A DNA stretch of 10,276 bases from JAJZMF01 sp035702845 (lineage in GTDB: Bacteria; Actinomycetota; Acidimicrobiia; Acidimicrobiales; Palsa-688): contig DASSZK010000005.1 in NCBI GenBank assembly GCA_035702845.1, positions 1 to 10,276 of the forward strand. The letters are read 5' to 3'. Both the position numbers and the translations under genes were made by a program. Below the pieces are notes generated by a model. The model had not been told where the DNA came from, did not search any database, and worked only from the letters and a program-made list of their open reading frames with translations. Shown here piece after piece: positions 1-6,589 of the stretch. Numbering within the stretch: position 1 is the first letter of the stretch; each line of letters begins with the position of its first letter.

Positions 1-184
1 CGGCATTGTCGCCGGCGAGCAAACTCAGGTCCCTTGCCTGCCAACGCTCGCGCAGCTCGCGGACAACGTCCGCCGACCTCTCGGCAGAGCGTGAGCCGAT
101 GACGACTTCCACGCCCACCGATGCGAAACGCACTGCCACTGCCGAACCGGCGGGGCCGGTCCCTCCGATTATGCCGATCCTCAC
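1..184 (-). CDS. npdG: NADPH-dependent F420 reductase (NpdG/Fno-like), N-terminal fragment
   Basis: Only the first 61 residues are present; the gene runs off the left edge. The protein opens with VRIGIIGGTGPAGSA, a dinucleotide-binding Rossmann motif of the GGTGxxG type. It is followed by RFASVGVEVVIGSRSAERSA, in which the VIGSRS stretch is the usual NADP-phosphate-binding turn of F420H2:NADP+ oxidoreductases. Known role of the family: hydride transfer between NADPH and the deazaflavin cofactor F420 in the cytoplasm. The GTG start at 184 is chosen because GAGG lies five bases upstream and the Rossmann motif begins right after it. The gene is divergent from the thioredoxin-like gene with only 18 bp between them. 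A related NAD(P)-binding protein, such as a pyrroline-5-carboxylate reductase-like or KARI-like N-terminus, cannot be excluded from 61 residues, but GGTGP plus GSRS favours NpdG. Confidence 0.72.
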   Translation of the reverse strand, partial: MRIGIIGGTGPAGSAVAVRFASVGVEVVIGSRSAERSADVVRELRERWQARDLSLLAGDNA

Positions 185-202
185 GCGAACCTCGATCCGT
201 CC

Positions 203-628
203 GTGTACCGTACGCCTGTGAAAGTACCAGCAAGCCCGCCCAAGCTGACACTGCTGGCGTTCCTCACAACGACATGCAAGACATGCGCAGGCCTTTGGTC
301 CGACCTGAAGAGCGCTCCGCCGGGCGGCCCAATCGGGGCTGAACTGGTTGTCGTGACCCCCAGTAAGTCCATGGAGGACGAGGAGGAAGCCAAGCGACTG
401 CTACCGGGTGGGGCACGCCTGCACATGAGCTCCGGCACATGGTTCTTCTATGGAGTGCTCCAAGCGGGCACGTTCCTGCTGGCCCTGCCGGGACCGGAGG
501 GCTTGGAGCCATGGCTGGCCCCGGGGGAGGTCCTCGGCATGGCGAGTGTCACGGACTTGAGCGAGCTCCCACCCCTGCTGCTGCAATGGACAAGGCGTTC
601 ACCTGGCATGACGAGCTCATCCCCATAG
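203..628 (+). CDS. Small thioredoxin-fold protein with CKTC motif
   Basis: This is a 141-residue protein with a hydrophobic beta strand (KLTLLAFLT) leading directly into TTCKTCAGLW, a CxxC redox motif (Cys25 and Cys28 from this start) at the N-terminus of a helix, as in thioredoxins and TlpA/MauD-like proteins. A second strand (AELVVVTPSKS, about 46-56) and a C-terminal half with a WFFYGVLQAGTFLLALP stretch (about 80-96) fit the later beta strands of the fold. There is no clear signal peptide, so it is probably cytoplasmic or weakly membrane-associated. The start is uncertain: GTG at 203 and GTG at 218 are both possible, neither has a good ribosome binding site, and translation may be leaderless. 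The substrate is unknown. murA follows after 78 bp on the same strand, and co-transcription is possible. The fold call is reasonable; the exact family is not identified. Confidence 0.62.
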   Translation: MYRTPVKVPASPPKLTLLAFLTTTCKTCAGLWSDLKSAPPGGPIGAELVVVTPSKSMEDEEEAKRLLPGGARLHMSSGTWFFYGVLQAGTFLLALPGPEGLEPWLAPGEVLGMASVTDLSELPPLLLQWTRRSPGMTSSSP

Positions 629-706
629 AGCTCCCGGCGTCGATGGGGAACGCTCCCCCGCCTCCGGGCTCGGCCAAAGTGGGCCACGTCTGCGAAGATC
701 GACGGC

Positions 707-2005
707 GTGTCTGACGAATGGTTCATCCAACCCAACGGGCCCTTGGTGGGAGATGTGCAGGTCCGTGGGTCCAAGAACGCAGTGACCAAGCACATGGTGG
801 CGGCCATGCTCGGCGACGGGCCGAGCACGGTCCACAACGCTCCCGAGGTAGGCGACGTACAGATCACGGCTGACATCCTGAGGGCCGTGGGGGCTGAGGT
901 CGAGGTAGGCCAGGGCTCACTGTGCATCACTCCTGCTCAAGAGGTTAAACCCGAGGTGCCACTTTCCTTCAGTGGCCTCAACCGCATCCCGGTGCTGCTC
1001 CTAGGGCCGTTGCTGCACCTGACTGGCGAGGCGTTTGTGCCCATGGTGGGCGGAGACCGCATCGGTCACCGCCCCGTCAACTTCCACGTCCAGGTGTTGC
1101 GAGCGTTGGGTGCCGAGGTGGAAGTCACCGACGAAGGGATACGGGCAAAGTGCACCAAGCTCAAAGGCGCCATCATCGAGCTGCCCTACCCCAGCGTGGG
1201 AGCAACGGAGTCAGCCCTGCTCTGTGCAGCCATGGCGGAGGGCAAGACGGTCATTCGCAATGCTGCTACCGAACCGGAGGTCCTCGAGCTCGCGCTGTTC
1301 CTCCAGAGGATGGGCGCTCGCATCGAGCTCTCACCCGACCGGCGGGTAGTCATCGAAGGTGTGCCGAAGCTGCGGGGCGCCAGCACCCACTTGCAGGGGG
1401 ACCGCAACGAAGCCTTCTCATATCTCGTCGCCGGGCTCATCACCAGGGGCGCCGTCCGCGTCATCGGGTGCGCCCAGGAACGTCTGGTAACCGCCATCAC
1501 CACCCTGGCCCGCATGGGGGCCCAGGTCAACATCGACGAACATGGCATCGCCGCTTTCGCGCCTGACGGCCTGCACGCCGCGGCGGTGTCGACCGATGTT
1601 CACCCCGGCTTCATGACCGATTGGCAGACGCCGCTCATGGTCCTGTTCACTCAGGCAGAAGGCATGTCCGTGCTCCACGAGACTGTGTACGAGGACCGCT
1701 TCGTCTACGTGCCCGCCCTCAAGGCGATGGGCGGCGAGATCGGCTTGTTCAACACCTGCTTGGGTGGACCTGCTTGCCGCTTCCACGACACCAGCTACCT
1801 GCATTCGGCCGTGGTACGCGGGCCCTCGAAGCTGCAGGGCACAGAGGTGGACGTACCTGATGTGCGGGCCGGCTTTTCGAGCGTGATCGCCGCCGCCGCC
1901 GCATCTGGCCCCACGGTGATCCACGGGGTACGGCACCTAGAGCGGGGCTACCATCGCCCCGCCGAACAGCTGCGCTCGCTCGGGATGCTTCTAGAGCCCC
2001 GTTGA
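707..2005 (+). CDS. murA: UDP-N-acetylglucosamine 1-carboxyvinyltransferase, Cys-to-Asp variant
   Basis: First committed step of peptidoglycan synthesis: transfer of enolpyruvate from phosphoenolpyruvate to UDP-GlcNAc in the cytoplasm. The 432 residues match the usual MurA length and its two-lobed EPSP-synthase fold. Landmarks visible: GSKN (Lys23-Asn24, substrate contact), an Arg at 93 before the LLLGPLLH helix, the active-site loop VGGDRIGHRPVNFH (114-127), GDRNEAF (231-237), and HPGFMTDWQ with Asp305, the expected catalytic acid. The loop position that is Cys115 in E. coli MurA is Asp117 here, the change known from Mycobacterium tuberculosis MurA that makes the enzyme insensitive to fosfomycin. 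The loop and neighbouring sequence look like the actinobacterial MurA branch with GG(C/D)xIGxRPxxFH. GTG at 707 is the first usable start after the in-frame stop at 626-628, and its ribosome binding site is weak. A strong hairpin follows the stop codon. Confidence 0.95.
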   Translation: MSDEWFIQPNGPLVGDVQVRGSKNAVTKHMVAAMLGDGPSTVHNAPEVGDVQITADILRAVGAEVEVGQGSLCITPAQEVKPEVPLSFSGLNRIPVLLLGPLLHLTGEAFVPMVGGDRIGHRPVNFHVQVLRALGAEVEVTDEGIRAKCTKLKGAIIELPYPSVGATESALLCAAMAEGKTVIRNAATEPEVLELALFLQRMGARIELSPDRRVVIEGVPKLRGASTHLQGDRNEAFSYLVAGLITRGAVRVIGCAQERLVTAITTLARMGAQVNIDEHGIAAFAPDGLHAAAVSTDVHPGFMTDWQTPLMVLFTQAEGMSVLHETVYEDRFVYVPALKAMGGEIGLFNTCLGGPACRFHDTSYLHSAVVRGPSKLQGTEVDVPDVRAGFSSVIAAAAASGPTVIHGVRHLERGYHRPAEQLRSLGMLLEPR

Positions 2006-2030
2006 CCGCGCCAAGCTGGGTTTTGGCTGC

Positions 2031-2079
2031 GCACAGAGGCCCCTGTCCCGCTTGCCGGCGCGGATAGGGGCCTCTGTGC
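2031..2079 (+). terminator. Strong hairpin 25 bp after murA stop, probable terminator
   Basis: A perfect 14-bp inverted repeat, GCACAGAGGCCCCT (2031-2044) and AGGGGCCTCTGTGC (2066-2079), encloses a 21-base loop. It starts 25 bp after the murA stop. There is no U tract after it, as is common for actinobacterial hairpin terminators. Because the stem is symmetric it could also stop transcription coming from the other side. Confidence 0.65.
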
Positions 2080-2254
2080 CGCTAGCGGTCCGCGCACCTG
2101 CAGCGACTCGCGCAGGCCCTAACCAAGCGCTCATGGAGGCACCTTTGCTTCCGGACGAGGGCGGCGGCAAATAGGACGCCCGACCTTTTTAGCGCCAGCA
2201 ATTCCCGAGCTGTCCGCATTGCGCCACTTGTTCCCTCCATGCAGGCCCCTTGTT

Positions 2255-2310
2255 CTTCATGCACGACCACTTGCGCACTTCGTGCAAGGCGATTTGTGCA
2301 CTTCATGCAC
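2255..2310. repeat. Degenerate 23-bp tandem repeat (about 2.4 copies)
   Basis: The core CTTC(A/G)TGCA(C/A) occurs at 2255, 2278 and 2301, exactly 23 bp apart each time. The first two full units agree at 17 of 23 positions by eye; the third is conserved only in its first ten bases. A weaker fourth core, CTCCATGCAG, lies at 2235-2244 (20 bp before). The third core forms an inverted repeat, GTGCA-CTTCA-TGCAC (2296-2310). It could be a decayed minisatellite or a cluster of protein binding sites. Confidence 0.5.
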
Positions 2311-2355
2311 CATGGCGCTTTTACACCGCCCTCGTTCGCCGTGATGCCAAAGCAG

Positions 2356-2405
2356 CAGTGCAGTGCAGTGCAGTGCAGTGCAGTGCAGTGCAGTGCAGTG
2401 CAGTG
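2356..2405. repeat. Perfect pentanucleotide microsatellite (CAGTG)x10
   Basis: Ten uninterrupted copies of CAGTG. The flanks (CCAAAGCAG before, CGGAAG after) end the array sharply. It lies in non-coding DNA 30 bp before the 11-bp direct repeat. A perfect array of this length is prone to slipped-strand length change. No role is evident. Confidence 0.95.
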
Positions 2406-2435
2406 CGGAAGAGACGTCCGTCACCTTAATCTTCA

Positions 2436-2457
2436 CTGAACAAAGTCTGAACGAAGT
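2436..2457. promoter_or_regulatory. Tandem 11-bp direct repeat, candidate operator
   Basis: CTGAACAAAGT is followed at once by CTGAACGAAGT (one mismatch), then GTTACG. An 11-bp period places both half-sites on the same face of the helix, the layout used by OmpR-family response regulators such as MtrA, whose actinobacterial sites are also spaced direct repeats and often precede cell-wall hydrolase genes. This is inference from spacing and position just upstream of the folded block at 2461-2600. No TTGACA/TATAAT pair is clear. Confidence 0.35.
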
Positions 2458-2460
2458 GTT

Positions 2461-2600
2461 ACGCAGCTTCGACAGTCGCCGTTAACGACAGAAGGACCGG
2501 CGGGGGACGCCGGTCCTTCCATGTCTCGCTCGACGGGCGGGAAGGGGGGGAACCTACCCGGAGCTAAGTCCTCTGTTGGCAGGGAGAGCCGCAGGGACAA
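2461..2600 (+). ncRNA. Folded leader-like RNA, possible cyclic-di-AMP (ydaO/yuaA-type) riboswitch remnant
   Basis: Two well-formed stems are visible. The first is a perfect 12-bp stem with a 5-base loop: GAAGGACCGGCG (2491-2502) and its complement (2508-2519). The second is a bulged hairpin from GTCCT (2568-2572) to GGGAC (2594-2598), with an inner GGC/GCC pair of arms around the loop AGGGAGA (2581-2587). Between them lies GGGGGGGAACCTACCCGG followed by AGCTAAGTCC. These pieces resemble, in order, the GGGGGACCCA, GGGGUGAAUCC and GGUAGGGAGA elements of ydaO-type riboswitches, which in actinobacteria usually precede rpf or NlpC/P60 wall-hydrolase genes. The usual 3' element (CAGCUAACCUCG-like) and a matching closing stem are not clear, and no gene follows on the plus strand, so this may be a remnant or another structured RNA. 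Recognition is by eye only. Confidence 0.35.
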
Positions 2601-2777
2601 GAATCATTGTACACGCTCCTTCAGGCCACGCCCATAGTTAACGCGGAATCCTGCTATCTCATATTGAGATGCGCAGCGGCTACAGCTCGGCACAAGGAAA
2701 GCCGAAAATAGGACTTGATCGGTCTGCCCACCGGGCAAGCGCGCCCTGGAGCCGCTCCGGCCCTGTCCTGCAAGCAC

Positions 2778-2797
2778 CACTTGGTCCCCCCGAAGTG
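2778..2797 (-). terminator. Weak hairpin after murB stop, possible terminator
   Basis: CACTT (2778-2782) and AAGTG (2793-2797) form a 5-bp stem with a 10-base loop of mostly G on the transcribed RNA. It lies 22 bp downstream of the murB stop on the minus strand. There is no U tract. A further stem, TGCCC-ACC-GGGCA, lies at 2725-2737. Confidence 0.3.
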
Positions 2798-2818
2798 CTC
2801 ACAGGCGCCGTCCCGGGC

Positions 2819-3895
2819 TCAGATCGACAGTCCGAGCAACACCGGTTCAGGTTGAAGCCGGACGCCAAACCGGGCGTGCACACCTTCCTGGACCTCCGCC
2901 GCCAGGGCGATGATGTCGGCCGCCGACGCTCCGTCCCGGGCAACCAGCGCGAGCGTGTGCTTAGTGGAGATGCCAGCACGACCCTTTGTGTAGCCACGAG
3001 TGAAACCAGCCTGCTCGATGAGCCATGCCGCCGCCAGCTTCACCCCCTGTTGGGCTACATCTCCGCTCGACTGGCGCCAATACGGGATCTCCGGCGAAAT
3101 TCGCTGGAGATCGGCCAGGCGACTAAGGCTGACCACCGGGTTCGTGAAAAACGAGCCGGCGCTTTTGGTATCGGGGTCCGCTTCGTCCAGCACCATGCCC
3201 TTGTTTTTGCGCAGCCCAAGGACGGCAAGGGCAACATCCCCCAGGCTGGCTCTCGCGCCGACGGCCACACCAAGTGCCCGCGCCAGCTCCTCGTAGCGGA
3301 CAGGTGCGGACAGGCGGGAGCGCTCGAGTGCAAACTCCACAGAAACGATGACAAAACGGCGGTTCTTTTTGAACCTGCTATCTCTATAAGCAAAACCGCA
3401 TTCAGCGGCGCCAAGCACCTTGGATCGCGACGTGGCACGGTCCCATACGTGGACATGGCGTATGCGGCTGGCGACCTCCTGACCGTAGGCCCCGACATTT
3501 TGGACAGGCGTCGCACCGACCGTCCCGGGTATGCCAGATAGGCACTCCACCCCGCTCAGGCCTTCGCCCACGCACCACTCGGCGAACGACGACCAATCCT
3601 CGCCGGCACTGACTTTGACTATGGCCAGCTCGCCGTCGGTGGCCACCGATCTGGCGCAGGGCAGGAGCCGCACAGCAGTGCCGTCGTACCCACCGTCCGA
3701 AACGAGCAGGTTGCTACCCCCACCGAGGACGAACACCGGCTCAGTTAGTAGCGCTAGGAGCTCACCGAGCCGCTCATGCGCCTCCAGTTCGACCAGGCAG
3801 GCACATGGTCCCCCGACGCCAAAGGTCGTTAGCTCTGCGAACGGTACGCCTTCGCGGACGTAGAACCCGGCGGAGCGTAGTGCATTGGCGCTCAT
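2819..3895 (-). CDS. murB: UDP-N-acetylenolpyruvoylglucosamine reductase
   Basis: Second step of UDP-MurNAc synthesis: NADPH- and FAD-dependent reduction of the MurA product, in the cytoplasm. The 358 residues fit an actinobacterial MurB. FAD-binding signatures are plain: TTFGVGGP (23-30), VLGGGSNLLVSDGGYDG (56-72) and SGIPGTVGATPVQNVGAYG (120-138). The catalytic set is present: Arg171 in YRDSRFK, the proton-donor Ser248 in KSAGSFFTNP, and Glu350 in LQPEPVLL. The YRDSxFK loop is that of type I (E. coli-like) MurB enzymes. ATG at 3895 is chosen because the conserved N-terminal strand begins soon after; the open frame continues upstream without a better start, and no strong ribosome binding site is seen. 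The gene is convergent with murA across the 0.8-kb gap and divergent from the CYTH-CHAD gene with 95 bp between starts, where both promoters should lie. Confidence 0.95.
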   Translation of the reverse strand: MSANALRSAGFYVREGVPFAELTTFGVGGPCACLVELEAHERLGELLALLTEPVFVLGGGSNLLVSDGGYDGTAVRLLPCARSVATDGELAIVKVSAGEDWSSFAEWCVGEGLSGVECLSGIPGTVGATPVQNVGAYGQEVASRIRHVHVWDRATSRSKVLGAAECGFAYRDSRFKKNRRFVIVSVEFALERSRLSAPVRYEELARALGVAVGARASLGDVALAVLGLRKNKGMVLDEADPDTKSAGSFFTNPVVSLSRLADLQRISPEIPYWRQSSGDVAQQGVKLAAAWLIEQAGFTRGYTKGRAGISTKHTLALVARDGASAADIIALAAEVQEGVHARFGVRLQPEPVLLGLSI

Positions 3896-3990
3896 GAGCA
3901 GGTGCGAGCGTACCTTGCGCACAAGCCGGCGCAGGGGGAGGAGTTCACTAGAGTGCCTGCGGGACGCTGGCCACGACGCGGGGGGATCCG

Positions 3991-5850
3991 GTGCACGCTC
4001 TGGAGCAAGAGACAAAACTCGAGGTCCCGAGCGGATGGGCGATGCCCGACCTCTCGGGGGTACTGCCCGGTTCGCGCACCCAGTACCTGCCGATGCTCGA
4101 CATGGTCGCTGTCTACTACGACACAGACGATCGTTGCCTGGACCACCACAAGGTGACCCTGCGGCTACGCCTGGAGACCCCGGCAACCGACGCTGATCCG
4201 GCTGGGCACGTCGGCGAGGGCAACGGCTCGCCAGAGGCAGCGGTAGGGGCCCGGCCGGCAGCCGTACCGCAAGACGCTGTACAGGCTGAAGATGTACAGG
4301 CTGAAGATGTACAGGCTGAAGCTGTACAGGCTGAAGCTGTATGGACAGTCAAGCTGCCTGGCGCGCCCTCGCGCCGTATCCAGAACCGTACGGAGGTCAC
4401 GTGGCCATACCAAGGCGATCACAGCGTTGCCCTCACGTCCGCTCCTGAGGTGGACGCCCGAGCAGCTTCGTTTGTCAGGGGGCTCACGACCGGCCTTGCG
4501 CTTCGCCCGATTGCTCGGCTGGAGACGGTCCGCCAACGTGTGCACCTCCTGACCTCCGACGGTCGCCTGTTGGCCGAAGTGGCCCACGACTGCGTCACCG
4601 GCACCAACCTCTTACGAGCCGCCGGCGGCCTGGGAGCCACGACTGTCGTCTTCTCAGAACTAGAAGTCGAGCTTGCTCACGGATCCGCCCTGGAAGTGGC
4701 GGACGCTATCGTCGCGCACCTGGGCACGTCCGGCGCCACCCGCAGCAAGCGCAGGAGCAAGCTCGCCACGGTTATGCAGATGACCGGCATGCAGACGCCC
4801 GGCGGGGACGAAGCTCGACCACCAAAGCGCAAAGAGCCCACACCCCGCCCGCCAGGCACTGTCTCGCAGCTCGTATCGGCTCAGGCGCAGACCTGTTTGG
4901 ACGCGCTCCAGCACCATGACGTCCATATAAGGTTGAGCCTTCTCGAAGGCACCGATGGGGCCGAGGAGATCCACCAGACCCGCATAGCGGCCCGCAAAGC
5001 CCGTACCGTCTTTGACGCCATCGCGGCCCTCCATCTCGGCTCCACGCCGGCGTGCGACGCCAGCACGCCACCTTGCACCGCTCCCCTGGCTGCCACGGTG
5101 GACGGCCTGCGCGCCTTCGGCGAAACCCTGGGCCGAGCGCGCGACGCTTGGGTGCGCCGCGAGACACTCGCCCGGTGGGCAACGGCTCTTGGCCTGTCGG
5201 GTGCCGGTGACGACCACGCCGCCATATCCGAGAGCCCGGGGGACGCTGCACCCCTGCTCTCCAGCGCGAGCAACGAGCACGCGTCTGCGCTGGCGTCCTT
5301 GGAGCAGATGCTTGACAGCCCGCAGTACGACCGCCTCCTGCGGGACCTCGGCCTTCTAGCGACCGCTGCGGACCAGGCGTTCGGGCCCGTCGGCCAACGA
5401 AGCGCAGATGGCCTTGTCACCGAGATTTGTGCGCGCCAGTTCGGCTCACTGGGACGCAAGGTCAAGCGCGCCAAGCACGACCCCGACGACCGTCGTTTGC
5501 ACCAGGCCCGGATCCAGGCGAAGAAGCTGCGCTATTTGGCCGAACTGGCCGTATCGACGTCCAGCGGTAGAGCGGCCAAGAAGGCCAAGATCGCGGCGGC
5601 CCGAGCCGAGAAGCTGCAAAACCTCCTCGGGAAGGTGCATGACGCGGGCGAAATGCGCCGATGGCTCGAGCACACGTTCGCGGGCCTAGGCGAGCAGGCC
5701 GCTCTGGCCGCAGGACAGCTCTTGGCAATTTGCCAAAAGGAGCAGGAAGGGCTTGCCCGGAAATGGGAGCAGGCTTGGCGTTCCCTGGACGAGCACGCCC
5801 GGGAGGCGTGGCCGGGCGCGAAAGAAGCTAAGCGGGCCCGAAAGAGCTAG
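3991..5850 (+). CDS. CYTH and CHAD domain protein (triphosphate tunnel plus polyphosphate-binding)
   Basis: A 619-residue two-domain protein. The N-terminal CYTH domain (about 1-250) starts with EQETK, the ExExK metal-binding signature (Glu5, Glu7, Lys9). It continues with tunnel strands LRLRLE (57-62), VWTVKLP (117-123), ARLETVRQRV (175-184) and ELEVEL (223-228), whose alternating charged residues line a triphosphate tunnel. The C-terminal CHAD domain (about 290-605) is helical and carries the two expected basic motifs, IHQTRIAARKAR (327-338) and LHQARIQAKKLR (503-514), which bind polyphosphate in known CHAD proteins. The likely role is inorganic triphosphate or polyphosphate binding and hydrolysis in the cytoplasm or on polyphosphate granules. 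Odd feature: a non-conserved insertion (about 63-116) between two CYTH strands holds a pentapeptide repeat. The GTG start at 3991 follows a G-rich stretch (GGGGGGAT) and is fixed by the ExExK motif. Confidence 0.9.
   Translation: MHALEQETKLEVPSGWAMPDLSGVLPGSRTQYLPMLDMVAVYYDTDDRCLDHHKVTLRLRLETPATDADPAGHVGEGNGSPEAAVGARPAAVPQDAVQAEDVQAEDVQAEAVQAEAVWTVKLPGAPSRRIQNRTEVTWPYQGDHSVALTSAPEVDARAASFVRGLTTGLALRPIARLETVRQRVHLLTSDGRLLAEVAHDCVTGTNLLRAAGGLGATTVVFSELEVELAHGSALEVADAIVAHLGTSGATRSKRRSKLATVMQMTGMQTPGGDEARPPKRKEPTPRPPGTVSQLVSAQAQTCLDALQHHDVHIRLSLLEGTDGAEEIHQTRIAARKARTVFDAIAALHLGSTPACDASTPPCTAPLAATVDGLRAFGETLGRARDAWVRRETLARWATALGLSGAGDDHAAISESPGDAAPLLSSASNEHASALASLEQMLDSPQYDRLLRDLGLLATAADQAFGPVGQRSADGLVTEICARQFGSLGRKVKRAKHDPDDRRLHQARIQAKKLRYLAELAVSTSSGRAAKKAKIAAARAEKLQNLLGKVHDAGEMRRWLEHTFAGLGEQAALAAGQLLAICQKEQEGLARKWEQAWRSLDEHAREAWPGAKEAKRARKS
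4276..4341 (+). repeat. In-frame 15-bp tandem repeat encoding (A/D)VQAE
   Basis: Four full copies of G(C/A)TGTACAGGCTGAA (4276-4335) plus a six-base partial copy. They differ only at the second base of the first codon (Ala or Asp). They encode residues 96-117 of the CYTH-CHAD protein. The unit is a multiple of three, so copy-number change keeps the frame. The near identity at DNA level points to recent expansion. Confidence 0.95.
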
Positions 5851-5929
5851 ACCCCTGTCACGCGGCAGGCCCCGCCCGACGATGGCTCCCGCATTGCGGT
5901 TGCAGCGCAGCGCGGGCAAGATCGGTCAG

Positions 5930-6469
5930 GTGGCAAACAGGGGGAGCAAACGCGCCGCGACGACTACTGGCCTCGCCTTGCTGGCGGCCTTGTCAGCCGC
6001 CTGTGGGGGCCATTCCAGCGCAGCTTCGGGTACGAACGTACCGGTGTTCCAGTTGCGTCCCGCTGAATGCCTTAACCCGCCCAAAGCAAACCCGAACCTC
6101 GCGGTCTCTCAAGTGACAGTGCTGAACTGCTCTCGCCCGCACTACGACGAGGTCTACTGTGTAGTCCCCTACAGCCAGCACGTGCCCACAGGACCGTCGG
6201 CGTGCCCGTCGCGACCGCCTCAGCTAGCCGGTGACCTAACCGAGAATTACCCTGGCCAGCAGGCACTGAGCAAGTTCGCGGATGCGGTGTGCCTGAACGA
6301 GTTCGAGCCCTATGTCGGGATGCCCTTCTCTGCCAGCTCTCTTTACTACACGTACATCTACCCATCTCCGGCGAGTTGGGATGACGCCGTAAAGCGCGAC
6401 CGCACGGTGGTCTGCGTCCTTCATGCCACAGCCCCCTTGACGCGCTCGGCGAAAGGGGCGAAACTCTGA
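5930..6469 (+). CDS. Cysteine-rich lipoprotein, septum-formation (Septum_form) domain-like
   Basis: From GTG 5930 the 179-residue product has a basic n-region (ANRGSKR), a hydrophobic core and a lipobox LSAAC with Cys25 as the lipidation site, so it should be anchored outside the membrane. The mature part carries Cys47, 67, 77, 92, 121 and 162. Its order of motifs (AECLN, NCSRPHYDEVYCVV, YPGQQAL, VCLNEFEPYVG, YYTYIYPSPASWDDAVKRDR, VVCVLHA) matches the actinobacterial Septum_form family, in which a CSxPHxxEV motif and paired cysteines recur. The actual biochemical role of that family is poorly known. GTG 5930 gives a signal peptide of normal length; ATG 5882 in the same frame would add 16 residues and is possible, and neither has a strong ribosome binding site. 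The gene follows the CYTH-CHAD stop by 79 bp on the same strand and may be co-transcribed with it. Confidence 0.72.
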   Translation: MANRGSKRAATTTGLALLAALSAACGGHSSAASGTNVPVFQLRPAECLNPPKANPNLAVSQVTVLNCSRPHYDEVYCVVPYSQHVPTGPSACPSRPPQLAGDLTENYPGQQALSKFADAVCLNEFEPYVGMPFSASSLYYTYIYPSPASWDDAVKRDRTVVCVLHATAPLTRSAKGAKL

Positions 6470-6480
6470 ACCGCGGCCGC

Positions 6481-6507
6481 GGCCCATTGGCAACTACCCT
6501 TTGGGCC
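6481..6507 (+). terminator. Possible hairpin terminator after the lipoprotein gene
   Basis: GGCCCA (6481-6486) pairs with TGGGCC (6502-6507) around a 15-base loop, 11 bp after the stop. An overlapping alternative pairs TTGG with CCAA. There is no U tract. It would separate the lipoprotein transcript from the DUF4280 gene. Confidence 0.3.
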
Positions 6508-6589
6508 AACCACAGCGCTCGGTAAGCGCCCGTCACCACGGCCTGCATCGGCCCGCTTCAACCAAACGGGCGAGAGAAGGGGACCGACC

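Larger units (their letters stand above)
2006..2818. other. Gene-free, repeat-rich region between convergent murA and murB
   Basis: About 0.8 kb without a convincing gene. Short open frames here either run through tandem repeats or are antisense to murB. The stretch holds, in order: a hairpin after murA (2031-2079), a T-run at about 2186-2190 without a stem, a degenerate 23-bp repeat (2255-2310), ten CAGTG units (2356-2405), an 11-bp direct repeat (2436-2457), a block of strong stems that may be a leader RNA (2461-2600), small inverted repeats (2656-2670 and 2725-2737), and a possible murB terminator (2778-2797). I looked for tRNA or rRNA sequence, because rRNA operons sit near murA in some actinobacteria, and saw none. 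Confidence 0.7.

Noticed and set aside
2255..2405. CRISPR array
   Set aside because: The repeats are either a pentamer with no spacers or degenerate 23-bp units without unique spacers, and no cas gene is nearby.
2082..2439. Short frames on both strands in the murA-murB gap
   Set aside because: One runs through the CAGTG array (giving Cys-Ser-Ala-Val-Gln repeats) and the other through the 23-bp repeats; no ribosome binding site and no domain pattern.
2006..2818. rRNA or tRNA genes behind murA
   Set aside because: Some actinobacteria carry an rRNA operon near murA, but no conserved rRNA stretch or tRNA cloverleaf with a TTCGA-type T loop could be found here.
2669..3541. Long plus-strand frame opposite murB (290 codons)
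   Set aside because: It is antisense to an unmistakable MurB with all catalytic residues; the product has no recognisable domain and is a GC-rich shadow frame. It also cannot serve as the target gene of the leader at 2461-2600.
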